Shown: one piece after another, positions 1 to 5,004 of the stretch
How the letters are laid out: each line of letters begins with the position of its first letter
Position numbering within the stretch: position 1 is the first letter of the stretch
Assembly (NCBI GenBank): GCA_964617625.1
Contig: CAZTZL010000128.1
Location: 1-5,167, forward strand
Direction: 5' to 3'
DNA: 5,167 bases
From: CAZTZL01 sp964617625
GTDB lineage: Bacteria; Zhuqueibacterota; QNDG01; DSAB01
Translations under genes and position numbers: made by a program
The notes under the pieces: model-generated
Database searches by the model: none
Told to the model about the DNA's origin: nothing
Seen by the model: the letters and a program-made list of their open reading frames with translations, nothing else

Positions 1-391
1 TTGTATCCCATACCGCAAAAGCAAATTGTCCGTTGAGATCGTTCAGGCAATCGGCTTCTTTGTCCTCATAGAGATGGAGAATGACCTCCGTGTCCGTTTT
101 CGTGTAAAACCGGTGCCCTTTTTTCCTCAGATCCGTCCTGAGTTCGGGATAATTAAAAACTTCTCCGTTATAAACGATCCACAGAGTCTCATCCTCATTA
201 TGGATCGGCTGCATGCCGGAACTCAAATCGATGATGCTCAGCCGGTCGTTGATCAATCCGGCCCGGTCATCGAGATAGATTCCCTTTTCATCCGGCCCGC
301 GATGGTGCAGCGCGTTCATCATACGCTTTAATAATGGTAGTGAAATTGACTGTGAAGATTGAAAATTAAAAATGCCAGCAATGCCGCACAT
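1..391 (-). CDS. asnB: Asparagine synthetase (glutamine-hydrolysing)-type amidotransferase, N-terminal part, runs off the left edge
   Basis: Only the first 130 residues are in the window. They form the class II glutamine amidotransferase (Ntn hydrolase) domain that releases ammonia from glutamine, which the missing C-terminal ATP-dependent synthetase domain would transfer to an aspartyl or other carboxyl group. The protein opens MCGIAGIF, so Cys2 is the N-terminal nucleophile after Met removal. Other family signatures are HHRGPDEKG (residues 29-37), NDRLSIIDLS (48-57), YNGEVFNY (74-81, with the glutamine-binding Asn-Gly-Glu), TDTEVILHLYE (99-109) and GQFAFAVWD (121-129). The start is fixed because family members begin with MCGI. 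The start lies 5 bp after the acyl carrier protein stop, with no clear Shine-Dalgarno sequence, so translation may be coupled. Beside a carrier protein, the enzyme more likely amidates a biosynthetic intermediate than makes free asparagine. This is an inference, and the symbol reflects family, not proven role. Confidence 0.93.
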   Translation of the reverse strand, partial: MCGIAGIFNFQSSQSISLPLLKRMMNALHHRGPDEKGIYLDDRAGLINDRLSIIDLSSGMQPIHNEDETLWIVYNGEVFNYPELRTDLRKKGHRFYTKTDTEVILHLYEDKEADCLNDLNGQFAFAVWDT

Positions 392-396
392 GGTGT

Positions 397-672
397 TTAC
401 TTTGGCTGGTTTTTATCGGATGGGCGGAATGATTTTTTCTCTATGAAAGCATCGATTTTTCTTAAACTGTCCAGATTCTCCGGGACCAATTCTTGATCAT
501 CAATGTGGATGTGATAGGTGGCCTCCAAAAAGGCGATCAGTTCCATAATGCCGAGGGAGTCGATCAAACCCGTTTTCAAAAACGATGTGTCTTCTGAAAA
601 CCCGGCAGGATCCCCGAATAAAAAATTCTCAATAATAAACGCTTTCACCGCATCAATGTTTGCCATATTCAT
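397..672 (-). CDS. Acyl carrier protein (phosphopantetheine-binding), free-standing
   Basis: This 91-residue acidic protein has the length and pattern of a discrete acyl carrier protein. The phosphopantetheine attachment motif is LIDSLGIMEL (residues 36-45), with Ser39 as the attachment serine in a D-S-L core. It is preceded by EDTSFLKTG, the usual loop before helix II, and followed by a helical stretch ending FIEKK. A cytosolic phosphopantetheinyl transferase would be needed to activate it. It is unlikely to be the housekeeping fatty-acid AcpP: the sequence around Ser39 is not the usual DSLDxVELV, and the neighbours are an acyltransferase and an amidotransferase rather than fab genes. It probably carries an acyl or aminoacyl group for a dedicated pathway. 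A second in-frame ATG two codons in (position 666) is an alternative start; neither has a strong Shine-Dalgarno sequence. Confidence 0.9.
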   Translation of the reverse strand: MNMANIDAVKAFIIENFLFGDPAGFSEDTSFLKTGLIDSLGIMELIAFLEATYHIHIDDQELVPENLDSLRKIDAFIEKKSFRPSDKNQPK

Positions 673-716
673 TTACTTTCAATATAAATGAATATTTGTA
701 TCCAATTCACCGGAAA

Positions 717-745
717 ATAATAAAACAAATTTTACACAATTACAA
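717..745 (-). promoter_or_regulatory. Possible sigma-70-type promoter for the acyl carrier protein gene
   Basis: Read on the minus strand, TTGTAA (745-740) is followed after exactly 17 bp by TATTAT (722-717). These match the consensus boxes at 4 of 6 and 5 of 6 positions. The site lies just after the stop of the GNAT gene and about 45 bp before the acyl carrier protein start. It could give the carrier protein and amidotransferase their own transcript. The stretch is very AT-rich, so a chance match is a real possibility. Confidence 0.25.
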
Positions 746-748
746 ATG

Positions 749-1393
749 CTACAAATTTCGAAACGTATATCCTAAAATTCGTATTTGGGTCAGCCGTTTG
801 GTGATTTTAAATCCCATATCGATGAATTCATTTAAAGTCGATATTCTGTCATTTTGAATATAGACAATTGCAGTTGTATATCCCCTTTCCAGAGCCAGTT
901 TTAACAGATTCCTGGAAATCAAAGACTGATATCCCCTGCCTCTGTATTGAGGGAACGTGAACACATTATCCACCATGGCCTGTGTTTCATGCAGGATATA
1001 AAACATCCGTCCATAATGTTTTTCGATAATCGGATTCTCTTTGGGTTCGATCAGCCACTGAAGACTGGCAATATCATTACCGGTTTTCATCACATAACAG
1101 CCGTAAAATCCCTTATTGTAAAAATTGATTCGTGACAATATTTCTCGCCTGTCTTGTTGGGGCATATTTTTTAAAACTGTTTTGATCCTTTTAAAATCTT
1201 CAGGTTGTATCAATGCCATCGTTCCCATGGGCATTCTTTCCACAGAGCAGGGAATCAATTTCTTCAAATTCAATTTCAGGACATAATAATACCGGACACA
1301 AAAAAGGGCCTCGATCGAGAATCGGATCACATTGACAAACCCCAGGTTGCGGATAATAAACCACCTGCCGTAAAGTTTCGATTTTTGTGACAT
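749..1393 (-). CDS. GNAT-family N-acetyltransferase (acyl-CoA or acyl-ACP dependent), substrate unknown
   Basis: The protein has 214 residues from the chosen start. The C-terminal half is a GNAT fold. Motif A reads VDNVFTFPQYRGRGYQSLI (residues 141-159), where RGRG is the acyl-CoA pyrophosphate-binding loop. The following helix is SRNLLKLALERG, and motif B is IQNDRISTLNEFIDMGF (179-195), with the Asn residues and terminal GF seen in the family. The N-terminal ~100 residues (RWFIIRNLGFVNVIRF...) are not recognised and may set substrate choice. A longer reading frame begins at 1423, but AGGAAG lies just before the ATG at 1393 and nothing comparable precedes 1423. It is the first gene of a leftward set with an acyl carrier protein 76 bp downstream and the amidotransferase beyond. 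It could therefore take an acyl group from that carrier or modify an amino sugar or amino acid. That link is inferred from context only. Confidence 0.8.
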   Translation of the reverse strand: MSQKSKLYGRWFIIRNLGFVNVIRFSIEALFCVRYYYVLKLNLKKLIPCSVERMPMGTMALIQPEDFKRIKTVLKNMPQQDRREILSRINFYNKGFYGCYVMKTGNDIASLQWLIEPKENPIIEKHYGRMFYILHETQAMVDNVFTFPQYRGRGYQSLISRNLLKLALERGYTTAIVYIQNDRISTLNEFIDMGFKITKRLTQIRILGYTFRNL

Positions 1394-1397
1394 ACAA

Positions 1398-1403
1398 CTT
1401 CCT
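1398..1403 (-). promoter_or_regulatory. Ribosome binding site that sets the GNAT start
   Basis: On the minus strand AGGAAG ends 4 nt before the ATG at 1393. It supports the MSQKSK start over an in-frame ATG ten codons upstream (position 1423), which has only AT-rich sequence before it. Confidence 0.65.
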
Positions 1404-1457
1404 GAAAAAAAGAATAAATACAATTTATGATGTAAATATAAAATTATTTTTCTATTA

Positions 1458-1479
1458 ATGCCATAAAAATTTATGGCAT
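1458..1479. repeat. 22-bp near-perfect palindrome, candidate operator
   Basis: Two perfect 10-bp arms, ATGCCATAAA (1458-1467) and TTTATGGCAT (1470-1479), are separated by AA. The centre lies about 75 bp upstream of the GNAT start and 138 bp upstream of the GH5 start. The two-base gap and the size suit a site for a homodimeric repressor or activator. On the minus strand the half nearest the GNAT gene lies just upstream of AT-rich sequence that could hold a -10 box (TATATT at about 1435-1440), so binding could affect that promoter. It is less likely to be a terminator because no gene reads into it from either side. Confidence 0.6.
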
Positions 1480-1541
1480 GGCCTTTTCTTCATATTTTTT
1501 ATCTTCTTTATTTTCAGTACAAAAACATCCCCAAAAACCGC

Positions 1542-1574
1542 TTGACATTTTCAGTATGAATGCGTAATTATAAA
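1542..1574 (+). promoter_or_regulatory. Possible promoter of the GH5 gene
   Basis: A perfect TTGACA (-35 consensus) lies at 1542-1547. At 17 bp spacing comes TAATTA (1565-1570), a poor -10 match. A better box, TATAAA (1569-1574), is 21 bp away, which is wider than usual. The location, 33-65 bp before the GH5 start, is right for a promoter. The imperfect -10 suggests a factor-dependent promoter or a chance -35 match. Confidence 0.35.
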
Positions 1575-1584
1575 TAATTCATAC
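1554..1584. repeat. Inverted repeat over the presumed GH5 promoter, candidate operator
   Basis: GTATGAAT (1554-1561) and ATTCATAC (1577-1584) are perfect 8-bp inverted copies separated by 15 bp, with arm centres 23 bp apart (about two helical turns). Nested inside and touching the right arm is a second dyad, AATTAT (1566-1571), AA, ATAATT (1574-1579). The element sits between the TTGACA box and the ribosome binding site. A bound protein would therefore cover the -10 region, and a transcript beginning upstream could fold there. The AT-rich composition makes the inner dyad less telling than the outer arms. Confidence 0.5.
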
Positions 1585-1606
1585 ACTCAAATCGGGAGAA
1601 ACAACA

Positions 1607-2716
1607 ATGCATCTTAAATTTTACCATTTATTGTTTGTCATTTTAACCGGATCGCTAATTTTGACATGCAGTCAAAAAAACAAACCGGACACAAGTGCTG
1701 GGAAATTCGTGATAAGAACAGGCGTCAATGTCAGCCACTGGCTGTCGCAGAGCGACAAACGGGGCGAAGAACGAAAAAACTACATTACACAGGCTGATTT
1801 TGATACCATTGCATCGGTTGGATTTGACCATGTCCGGATTCCGGTCGATGAAGTGCAGTTATGGGACTCGCTCGGGAATAAGGATAAAGAAGCTTTCGAA
1901 TTACTGCATAATGCGGTTGATTGGGCAATTGCGGCAAAACTGCGTGTGATTGTGGACCTGCACATCATCCGCTCGCACTATTTTATCGCAGAATCGAATC
2001 CTCTCTGGACCGACCCCGCGGAACAGGAGAAACTCATTGATCTCTGGCGACAGCTTTCCGGGGAACTCAAGGGCTATCCGAACAAAATGCTGGCTTATGA
2101 GATATTAAACGAAGCCGTTGCAGACGATCCCGATGACTGGAACCGTCTTTTTAATAAGGTGATCGCAGAGATCAGAAAAGAAGAACCGGAAAGAAAAATT
2201 GTGGTGAGTTCGAACCGATGGCAGATCCCCGATACATTTCCCGATCTGAAACTTCCGGAGAAAGACAGGAATCTCATTTTAAGTTTCCATTTTTACACAC
2301 CCATGGCCCTGACGCATCATCTCGCTCCGTGGTCTGCAATTGCTGGATATACCGGCCCGGTCAACTATCCCGGTCAGATCGTCGATACAGTATACTACAA
2401 ACAGCTCCCGGAATCCGTTGTCTCAGAAATGAGAAGATATGCCAACGGCTATTTCACAAAAGATACTCTTGAAAAAGTGATGTCCCCTGCGATCCAATTC
2501 GCCAAGGAAAAGAATTTGCCTCTGTTTTGCGGCGAATTCGGTATCTATCCGACCATTCCCGAAGAGATCATGCTGCGCTGGTATCGGGATGTCTGCGATA
2601 TTTTTAACCGGAATAAAATCGCATACTGCCACTGGTGCTACAAAGGGGATTTCCCGGTCGTTAATGAAAAGGGCGAACCGAACCGTAAACTAATTTCTGT
2701 TTTGACTGGCAAATAA
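1607..2716 (+). CDS. Glycoside hydrolase family 5 lipoprotein (beta-glucanase/cellulase type)
   Basis: This 369-residue enzyme should hydrolyse beta-glycosidic bonds with retention of configuration. It starts with a lipoprotein signal: a hydrophobic run from residue 8 to 20, then ILTC with Cys21 as lipidation site, and Ser at +2, compatible with outer-membrane sorting. The mature part is a single TIM barrel with the GH5 residues in order: Arg77 in HVRIPV, His119 in VDLHI, Asn168-Glu169 in YEILNEA (acid/base), His228 and Tyr230 in SFHFYTP, Glu310 in CGEFG (nucleophile), and Trp343 in HWCYKGDF. It is an intact catalytic domain with no carbohydrate-binding module. GGGAG lies 8 nt before the ATG. 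The subfamily, and hence beta-1,4-glucan versus mannan or another substrate, cannot be assigned by eye. The nearby GH12 gene favours a beta-glucan such as cellulose, xyloglucan or mixed-linkage glucan. Confidence 0.92.
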   Translation: MHLKFYHLLFVILTGSLILTCSQKNKPDTSAGKFVIRTGVNVSHWLSQSDKRGEERKNYITQADFDTIASVGFDHVRIPVDEVQLWDSLGNKDKEAFELLHNAVDWAIAAKLRVIVDLHIIRSHYFIAESNPLWTDPAEQEKLIDLWRQLSGELKGYPNKMLAYEILNEAVADDPDDWNRLFNKVIAEIRKEEPERKIVVSSNRWQIPDTFPDLKLPEKDRNLILSFHFYTPMALTHHLAPWSAIAGYTGPVNYPGQIVDTVYYKQLPESVVSEMRRYANGYFTKDTLEKVMSPAIQFAKEKNLPLFCGEFGIYPTIPEEIMLRWYRDVCDIFNRNKIAYCHWCYKGDFPVVNEKGEPNRKLISVLTGK

Positions 2717-2728
2717 GTCAGTCTTTTT
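2704..2728 (+). terminator. Weak intrinsic terminator or attenuator around the GH5 stop codon
   Basis: GACTGGC (2704-2710) pairs with GTCAGTC (2717-2723), giving a 7-bp stem with one G-U pair and a 6-nt loop that contains the TAA stop codon. Five T residues (2724-2728) follow directly. The stem is short, so read-through is likely. Because it lies inside the end of the gene, terminating ribosomes could mask it and make it translation-sensitive. Confidence 0.4.
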
Positions 2729-2735
2729 CGAATAG

Positions 2736-2741
2736 TATAAT
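2736..2741 (+). promoter_or_regulatory. Perfect TATAAT box upstream of the small lipoprotein gene
   Basis: TATAAT lies 23 bp before the next ATG and just after the hairpin/T-run at the end of the GH5 gene. No good -35 box is found 16-18 bp upstream; the nearest, TTGACT at 2702, is 28 bp away. It may be a weak internal promoter or a chance word in AT-rich DNA. Confidence 0.22.
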
Positions 2742-2764
2742 TTTATTTAAAAAGGGGTAAAAGG

Positions 2765-3175
2765 ATGTTAAATCGGCTTTTCATTACAATTGCTATTTTC
2801 TCAATGATCCTCTTGGGATCATGTTCCGAGGAAAAAACAATCACAAAAAACACGCAGCCGACCGAGAGCGGAGAATATATTATTCTTTTCGGTGGGCCAA
2901 ATATTATTGCGGAAGAATTGACGAAGGTATCAGACGAAGAGGACTATTTTAGTGTGATCAATATTTCGAATGATGAAATGACAGGCGTGCCAGCCGTGGC
3001 CGAACTGGAGGGAAATATCTATCTCCCCACGATGAGCCGGATGCCTTCTTACTATGAAAAAGTCGTGGAAGGCGTTTTCGTCCCGGATACGAATTATTTT
3101 GAAGCCATGACAGATACTATATTTCGAGTAACCAAACATCTCAGAGACACATTGATGAGTGACTGGAGCGGATAA
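2765..3175 (+). CDS. Small lipoprotein of unknown function between two glycosidase genes
   Basis: I do not recognise this 136-residue protein. It begins with a clear lipoprotein signal peptide: MLNR, a hydrophobic segment (residues 5-17), and the lipobox LGSC with Cys20. Ser at +2 suggests the outer membrane. The mature part is about 117 residues, acidic, with a Thr/Gln/Glu-rich linker (residues 21-37) followed by a predicted mixed alpha/beta body (EYIILFGGPNII, YFSVINIS, GNIYLPTMS, YYEKVVEGVFVPD). No catalytic motif, metal-binding pattern or repeat is seen. The gene lies 48 bp after the GH5 gene, with AAAGGGG 7 nt before the ATG. Its location suggests a role at the cell surface in binding or handling the glucan or its products, but nothing in the sequence proves that. 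The frame is open, begins with a valid export signal and has a ribosome binding site, so it is very likely a real gene. Confidence 0.8.
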   Translation: MLNRLFITIAIFSMILLGSCSEEKTITKNTQPTESGEYIILFGGPNIIAEELTKVSDEEDYFSVINISNDEMTGVPAVAELEGNIYLPTMSRMPSYYEKVVEGVFVPDTNYFEAMTDTIFRVTKHLRDTLMSDWSG

Positions 3176-3273
3176 AAATATTTCGGCATTTTCAGGTTTT
3201 CTGATTAGCTTATAAAGCAGTTCGGAAATACACATTTTGATATCGATCGATTGGAATATTGCATCACTTCAGA

Positions 3274-3279
3274 GAGGAG
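3274..3279 (+). promoter_or_regulatory. Ribosome binding site that sets the GH12 start
   Basis: GAGGAG ends 8 nt before the ATG at 3288. It places the start directly before a signal peptide. The in-frame TTG at 3237 would add 17 polar residues ahead of that signal and has no such site. Confidence 0.8.
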
Positions 3280-3287
3280 CAATCATA

Positions 3288-4361
3288 ATGAAGAATCTGT
3301 TTTTATCGGGGATTGTCGCTATCTTTATAATCGTATTTCTGCCAACACAAATTTCTGCAGAAATCATCGATCTGTGCAGCGGAAACACCTTTGTTATGAA
3401 TGGAGAGTACGGCGTAATGACCAATGTCTGGGGGGCGTCCACGGCACAGTGTCTCGAAGTGGATTTAGATGGAACCTATTTTAAAGTGGCGCTTTCCGAA
3501 CATGCCAATATGGGAGGCACTCCGGCCGCCTATCCCTTTATTTATAAAGGGTGCCATTTTGGTGGTGAATGCACGACTCTGAATAATCCCTTGCCATTGC
3601 AGATCAGCAATATTGCAAGTGCCCCGTTTACATGGGAAATCACTACGGAAGACGTGGAAGGAACGTGGAATGCTGCATTTGAAGCTTTTTTCGATTCGAC
3701 CGGTCAGAGCTCCAGTTCGAACTATACCGGTGAACTGATGGTCTGGATCAATTTTGCCGGAGGCGCAGGACCCGGAGGCACCTATAAAACAACCGTAACA
3801 ATCGGCGGTCACGAATGGTATATTTTTTATGCAGCCGCACCCGATTGGAACAATCAGTGGAACTATATCGCCTATAAAATCAAGACAGTAACAAACGAAA
3901 TCGATCTTGATTACAGAGATTTTATCCACGATTCCGTGACCCGCGGATACCTCAATGAAGAATGGTACATGCACAATATGGAAACCGGTTTTGAAATCTG
4001 GCGCGGTGGAGAAGGACTCACGAGCGATTATTTTTATTCGGATGTCATCGAAGGCGAATATGTGCCTGTTTCTGTGGATACGAAAAAGCTGGTTACCCCC
4101 TCATTCCGTCTCGAACAAAACTTTCCGAATCCCTTTAACGCACAAACAGAAATCCGATTCGAAATTAAAAAACAGTCCCGGATTGACCTATCCATATATG
4201 ATCTCGTAGGAAGAAAAGTGCGAACACTGGAAAACGGATTTTTCACGCCGGGAAATTACAGAACCGTATTCGACGCGTCCGATCTGCCGTCGGGGATCTA
4301 CACCTACAAACTCAGATCCCCTTACCAGTCGCAAAAACAAAAATGCATTTACATTAAATAG
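3288..4361 (+). CDS. Glycoside hydrolase family 12 endoglucanase/xyloglucanase with C-terminal T9SS sorting domain
   Basis: This 357-residue protein should cleave internal beta-1,4-glucan or xyloglucan links by a retaining mechanism outside the cell. Residues 1-24 are a Sec signal peptide (cleavage probably after ISA). Residues about 25-256 match GH12: TNVWGA near residue 45-50, GELMVWINF with nucleophile Glu149, WNYIAYKI (191-198), DYRDFIHDSVTRGYL (208-222), and TGFEIWRGGEGL with acid/base Glu236. Cys30/Cys55 and Cys89/Cys94 are placed as the two disulphides known in some bacterial GH12 enzymes. After a short linker, residues 273-357 are a type A T9SS sorting domain: FRLEQNFPNPFN, then IDLSIYDLVGRKVRTLENG, PSGIYTYKL, and a basic end QKCIYIK. 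The domain should be removed on export, leaving the enzyme secreted or surface-attached. Whether cellulose, xyloglucan or mixed-linkage glucan is preferred cannot be told. The 112-bp gap from the lipoprotein gene shows no convincing promoter or terminator. Confidence 0.9.
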   Translation: MKNLFLSGIVAIFIIVFLPTQISAEIIDLCSGNTFVMNGEYGVMTNVWGASTAQCLEVDLDGTYFKVALSEHANMGGTPAAYPFIYKGCHFGGECTTLNNPLPLQISNIASAPFTWEITTEDVEGTWNAAFEAFFDSTGQSSSSNYTGELMVWINFAGGAGPGGTYKTTVTIGGHEWYIFYAAAPDWNNQWNYIAYKIKTVTNEIDLDYRDFIHDSVTRGYLNEEWYMHNMETGFEIWRGGEGLTSDYFYSDVIEGEYVPVSVDTKKLVTPSFRLEQNFPNPFNAQTEIRFEIKKQSRIDLSIYDLVGRKVRTLENGFFTPGNYRTVFDASDLPSGIYTYKLRSPYQSQKQKCIYIK

Positions 4362-4437
4362 CGATCGATTATTGAGCATCTAAAAGTTTAATGAATATTG
4401 ATCGATCCTTCGGCATGTTTGGTCTGGATGGAGATTA
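4362..4437. other. 76-bp gap between GH12 and the YdeI-family gene, with an imperfect inverted repeat
   Basis: GATCGAT (4363-4369) and ATCGATC (4401-4407) can form a 7-bp stem around a loop of about 31 nt. There is no T-run after the right arm, so it is not a standard terminator. GGAG (4430-4433), 4 nt before the next ATG, serves as ribosome binding site. No clear promoter is seen. Confidence 0.35.
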
Positions 4438-5004
4438 ATGCAAGAACTTCATTTTAAAAACAGGAAAGAATGGCGGTTATGGCTATCCCGGAATCATTCC
4501 ACGGAAAACGGCATCTGGATGATATTTTATAAAAAGGCCACTGGCAAACCCACTATTGACTATGAAGAGGCCGTCGAAGAGGCCCTCTGTTTCGGATGGA
4601 TCGACAGCACCGTCAAAAGTGTGGATGAAGAAAAATACCTGCGCAAATTTACGCCAAGAAACGACAAGAGTGTCTGGTCGGCGCTCAATAAAAAGCGGAT
4701 CGGAAAAGTGATCCGTGAAGGAAGAATGACAGAAGCGGGCCTGGCAAAAATCAGTACGGCCAAAGAAAACGGGTATTGGGACAAGCCGGACAGACCTATT
4801 CCGGCTTTGACGGTTTCTCCGGAATTCGCTGAAGCGTTGGAACAAAATCCGCGTGCAAAAGGGCATTTTGAAAAACTGGCGCTTTCTTACCGAAAGCAAT
4901 ACATCGGCTGGATCAACGCCGCAAAACAACCCGAAACCAGACAGAAACGCATCCAGGAAGCGATTGCCCTTTTGGAAAAAGGTGAAAAACTGGGCTTAAA
5001 ATGA
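4438..5004 (+). CDS. YdeI/OmpD-associated family protein (OmdA-type domain)
   Basis: This 188-residue cytosolic protein has the complete family layout. The N-terminal part contains ENGIWMIFYKKATGKPTIDYEEAVEEALCFGWIDS (residues 23-57), then YLRKFTPRNDKSVWSALNKKR (67-87) and GRMTEAGLAKISTAKENGYW (95-114). The C-terminal OmdA-like segment is FEKLALSYRKQYIGWINAAKQPETRQKRIQEAI (144-176). No signal peptide is present. Members are often annotated as bacteriocin-protection or YdeI/OmpD-associated proteins, but the biochemical activity of the family is not established and the name should be treated with caution. The gene follows GH12 by 76 bp. Its stop overlaps the next start as ATGA, so translation of that secreted protein is probably coupled to it. 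A link to glucan degradation is not evident. Confidence 0.88.
   Translation: MQELHFKNRKEWRLWLSRNHSTENGIWMIFYKKATGKPTIDYEEAVEEALCFGWIDSTVKSVDEEKYLRKFTPRNDKSVWSALNKKRIGKVIREGRMTEAGLAKISTAKENGYWDKPDRPIPALTVSPEFAEALEQNPRAKGHFEKLALSYRKQYIGWINAAKQPETRQKRIQEAIALLEKGEKLGLK

Larger units (their letters stand above)
1394..1606. promoter_or_regulatory. Divergent intergenic control region between the GNAT gene and the GH5 gene
   Basis: This 213-bp stretch holds no credible gene. It is strongly AT-rich and lies between two genes transcribed away from each other, so promoters for both directions should be here. It contains the 22-bp palindrome at 1458-1479, a T-rich tract from about 1484 to 1515, a TTGACA box at 1542, and the inverted repeat at 1554-1584, each listed separately. 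No tRNA and no riboswitch fold was recognised. Confidence 0.7.

Noticed and set aside
26..331. Open frame of 101 codons on the plus strand
   Set aside because: It lies antisense to the amidotransferase domain, whose family motifs are unmistakable, and it has no recognisable features.
660..857. 65-codon open frame on the plus strand
   Set aside because: It crosses the AT-rich gap and the 3' end of the GNAT gene, and its biased low-complexity sequence has no ribosome binding site.
1394..1423. Ten-codon N-terminal extension of the GNAT protein
   Set aside because: No ribosome binding site precedes the ATG at 1423, whereas AGGAAG precedes the ATG at 1393.
1473..1490. Sigma-54-like promoter starting at TGGCAT
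   Set aside because: TGGCAT resembles a -24 element, but the required GC of the -12 element is missing at the right spacing.
3237..3287. TTG start giving a 17-residue extension of the GH12 protein
   Set aside because: It would bury the signal peptide. GAGGAG with correct spacing marks the ATG at 3288.
3465..3974. 169-codon open frame on the minus strand
   Set aside because: It is the shadow of the GH12 gene and has no ribosome binding site or known domain.
4363..4407. Intrinsic terminator after the GH12 gene
   Set aside because: The stem is only 7 bp, the loop is about 31 nt, and no T-run follows.
4483..4929. 148-codon open frame on the minus strand
   Set aside because: It is antisense to the YdeI-family gene, whose conserved motifs show the plus strand is coding.
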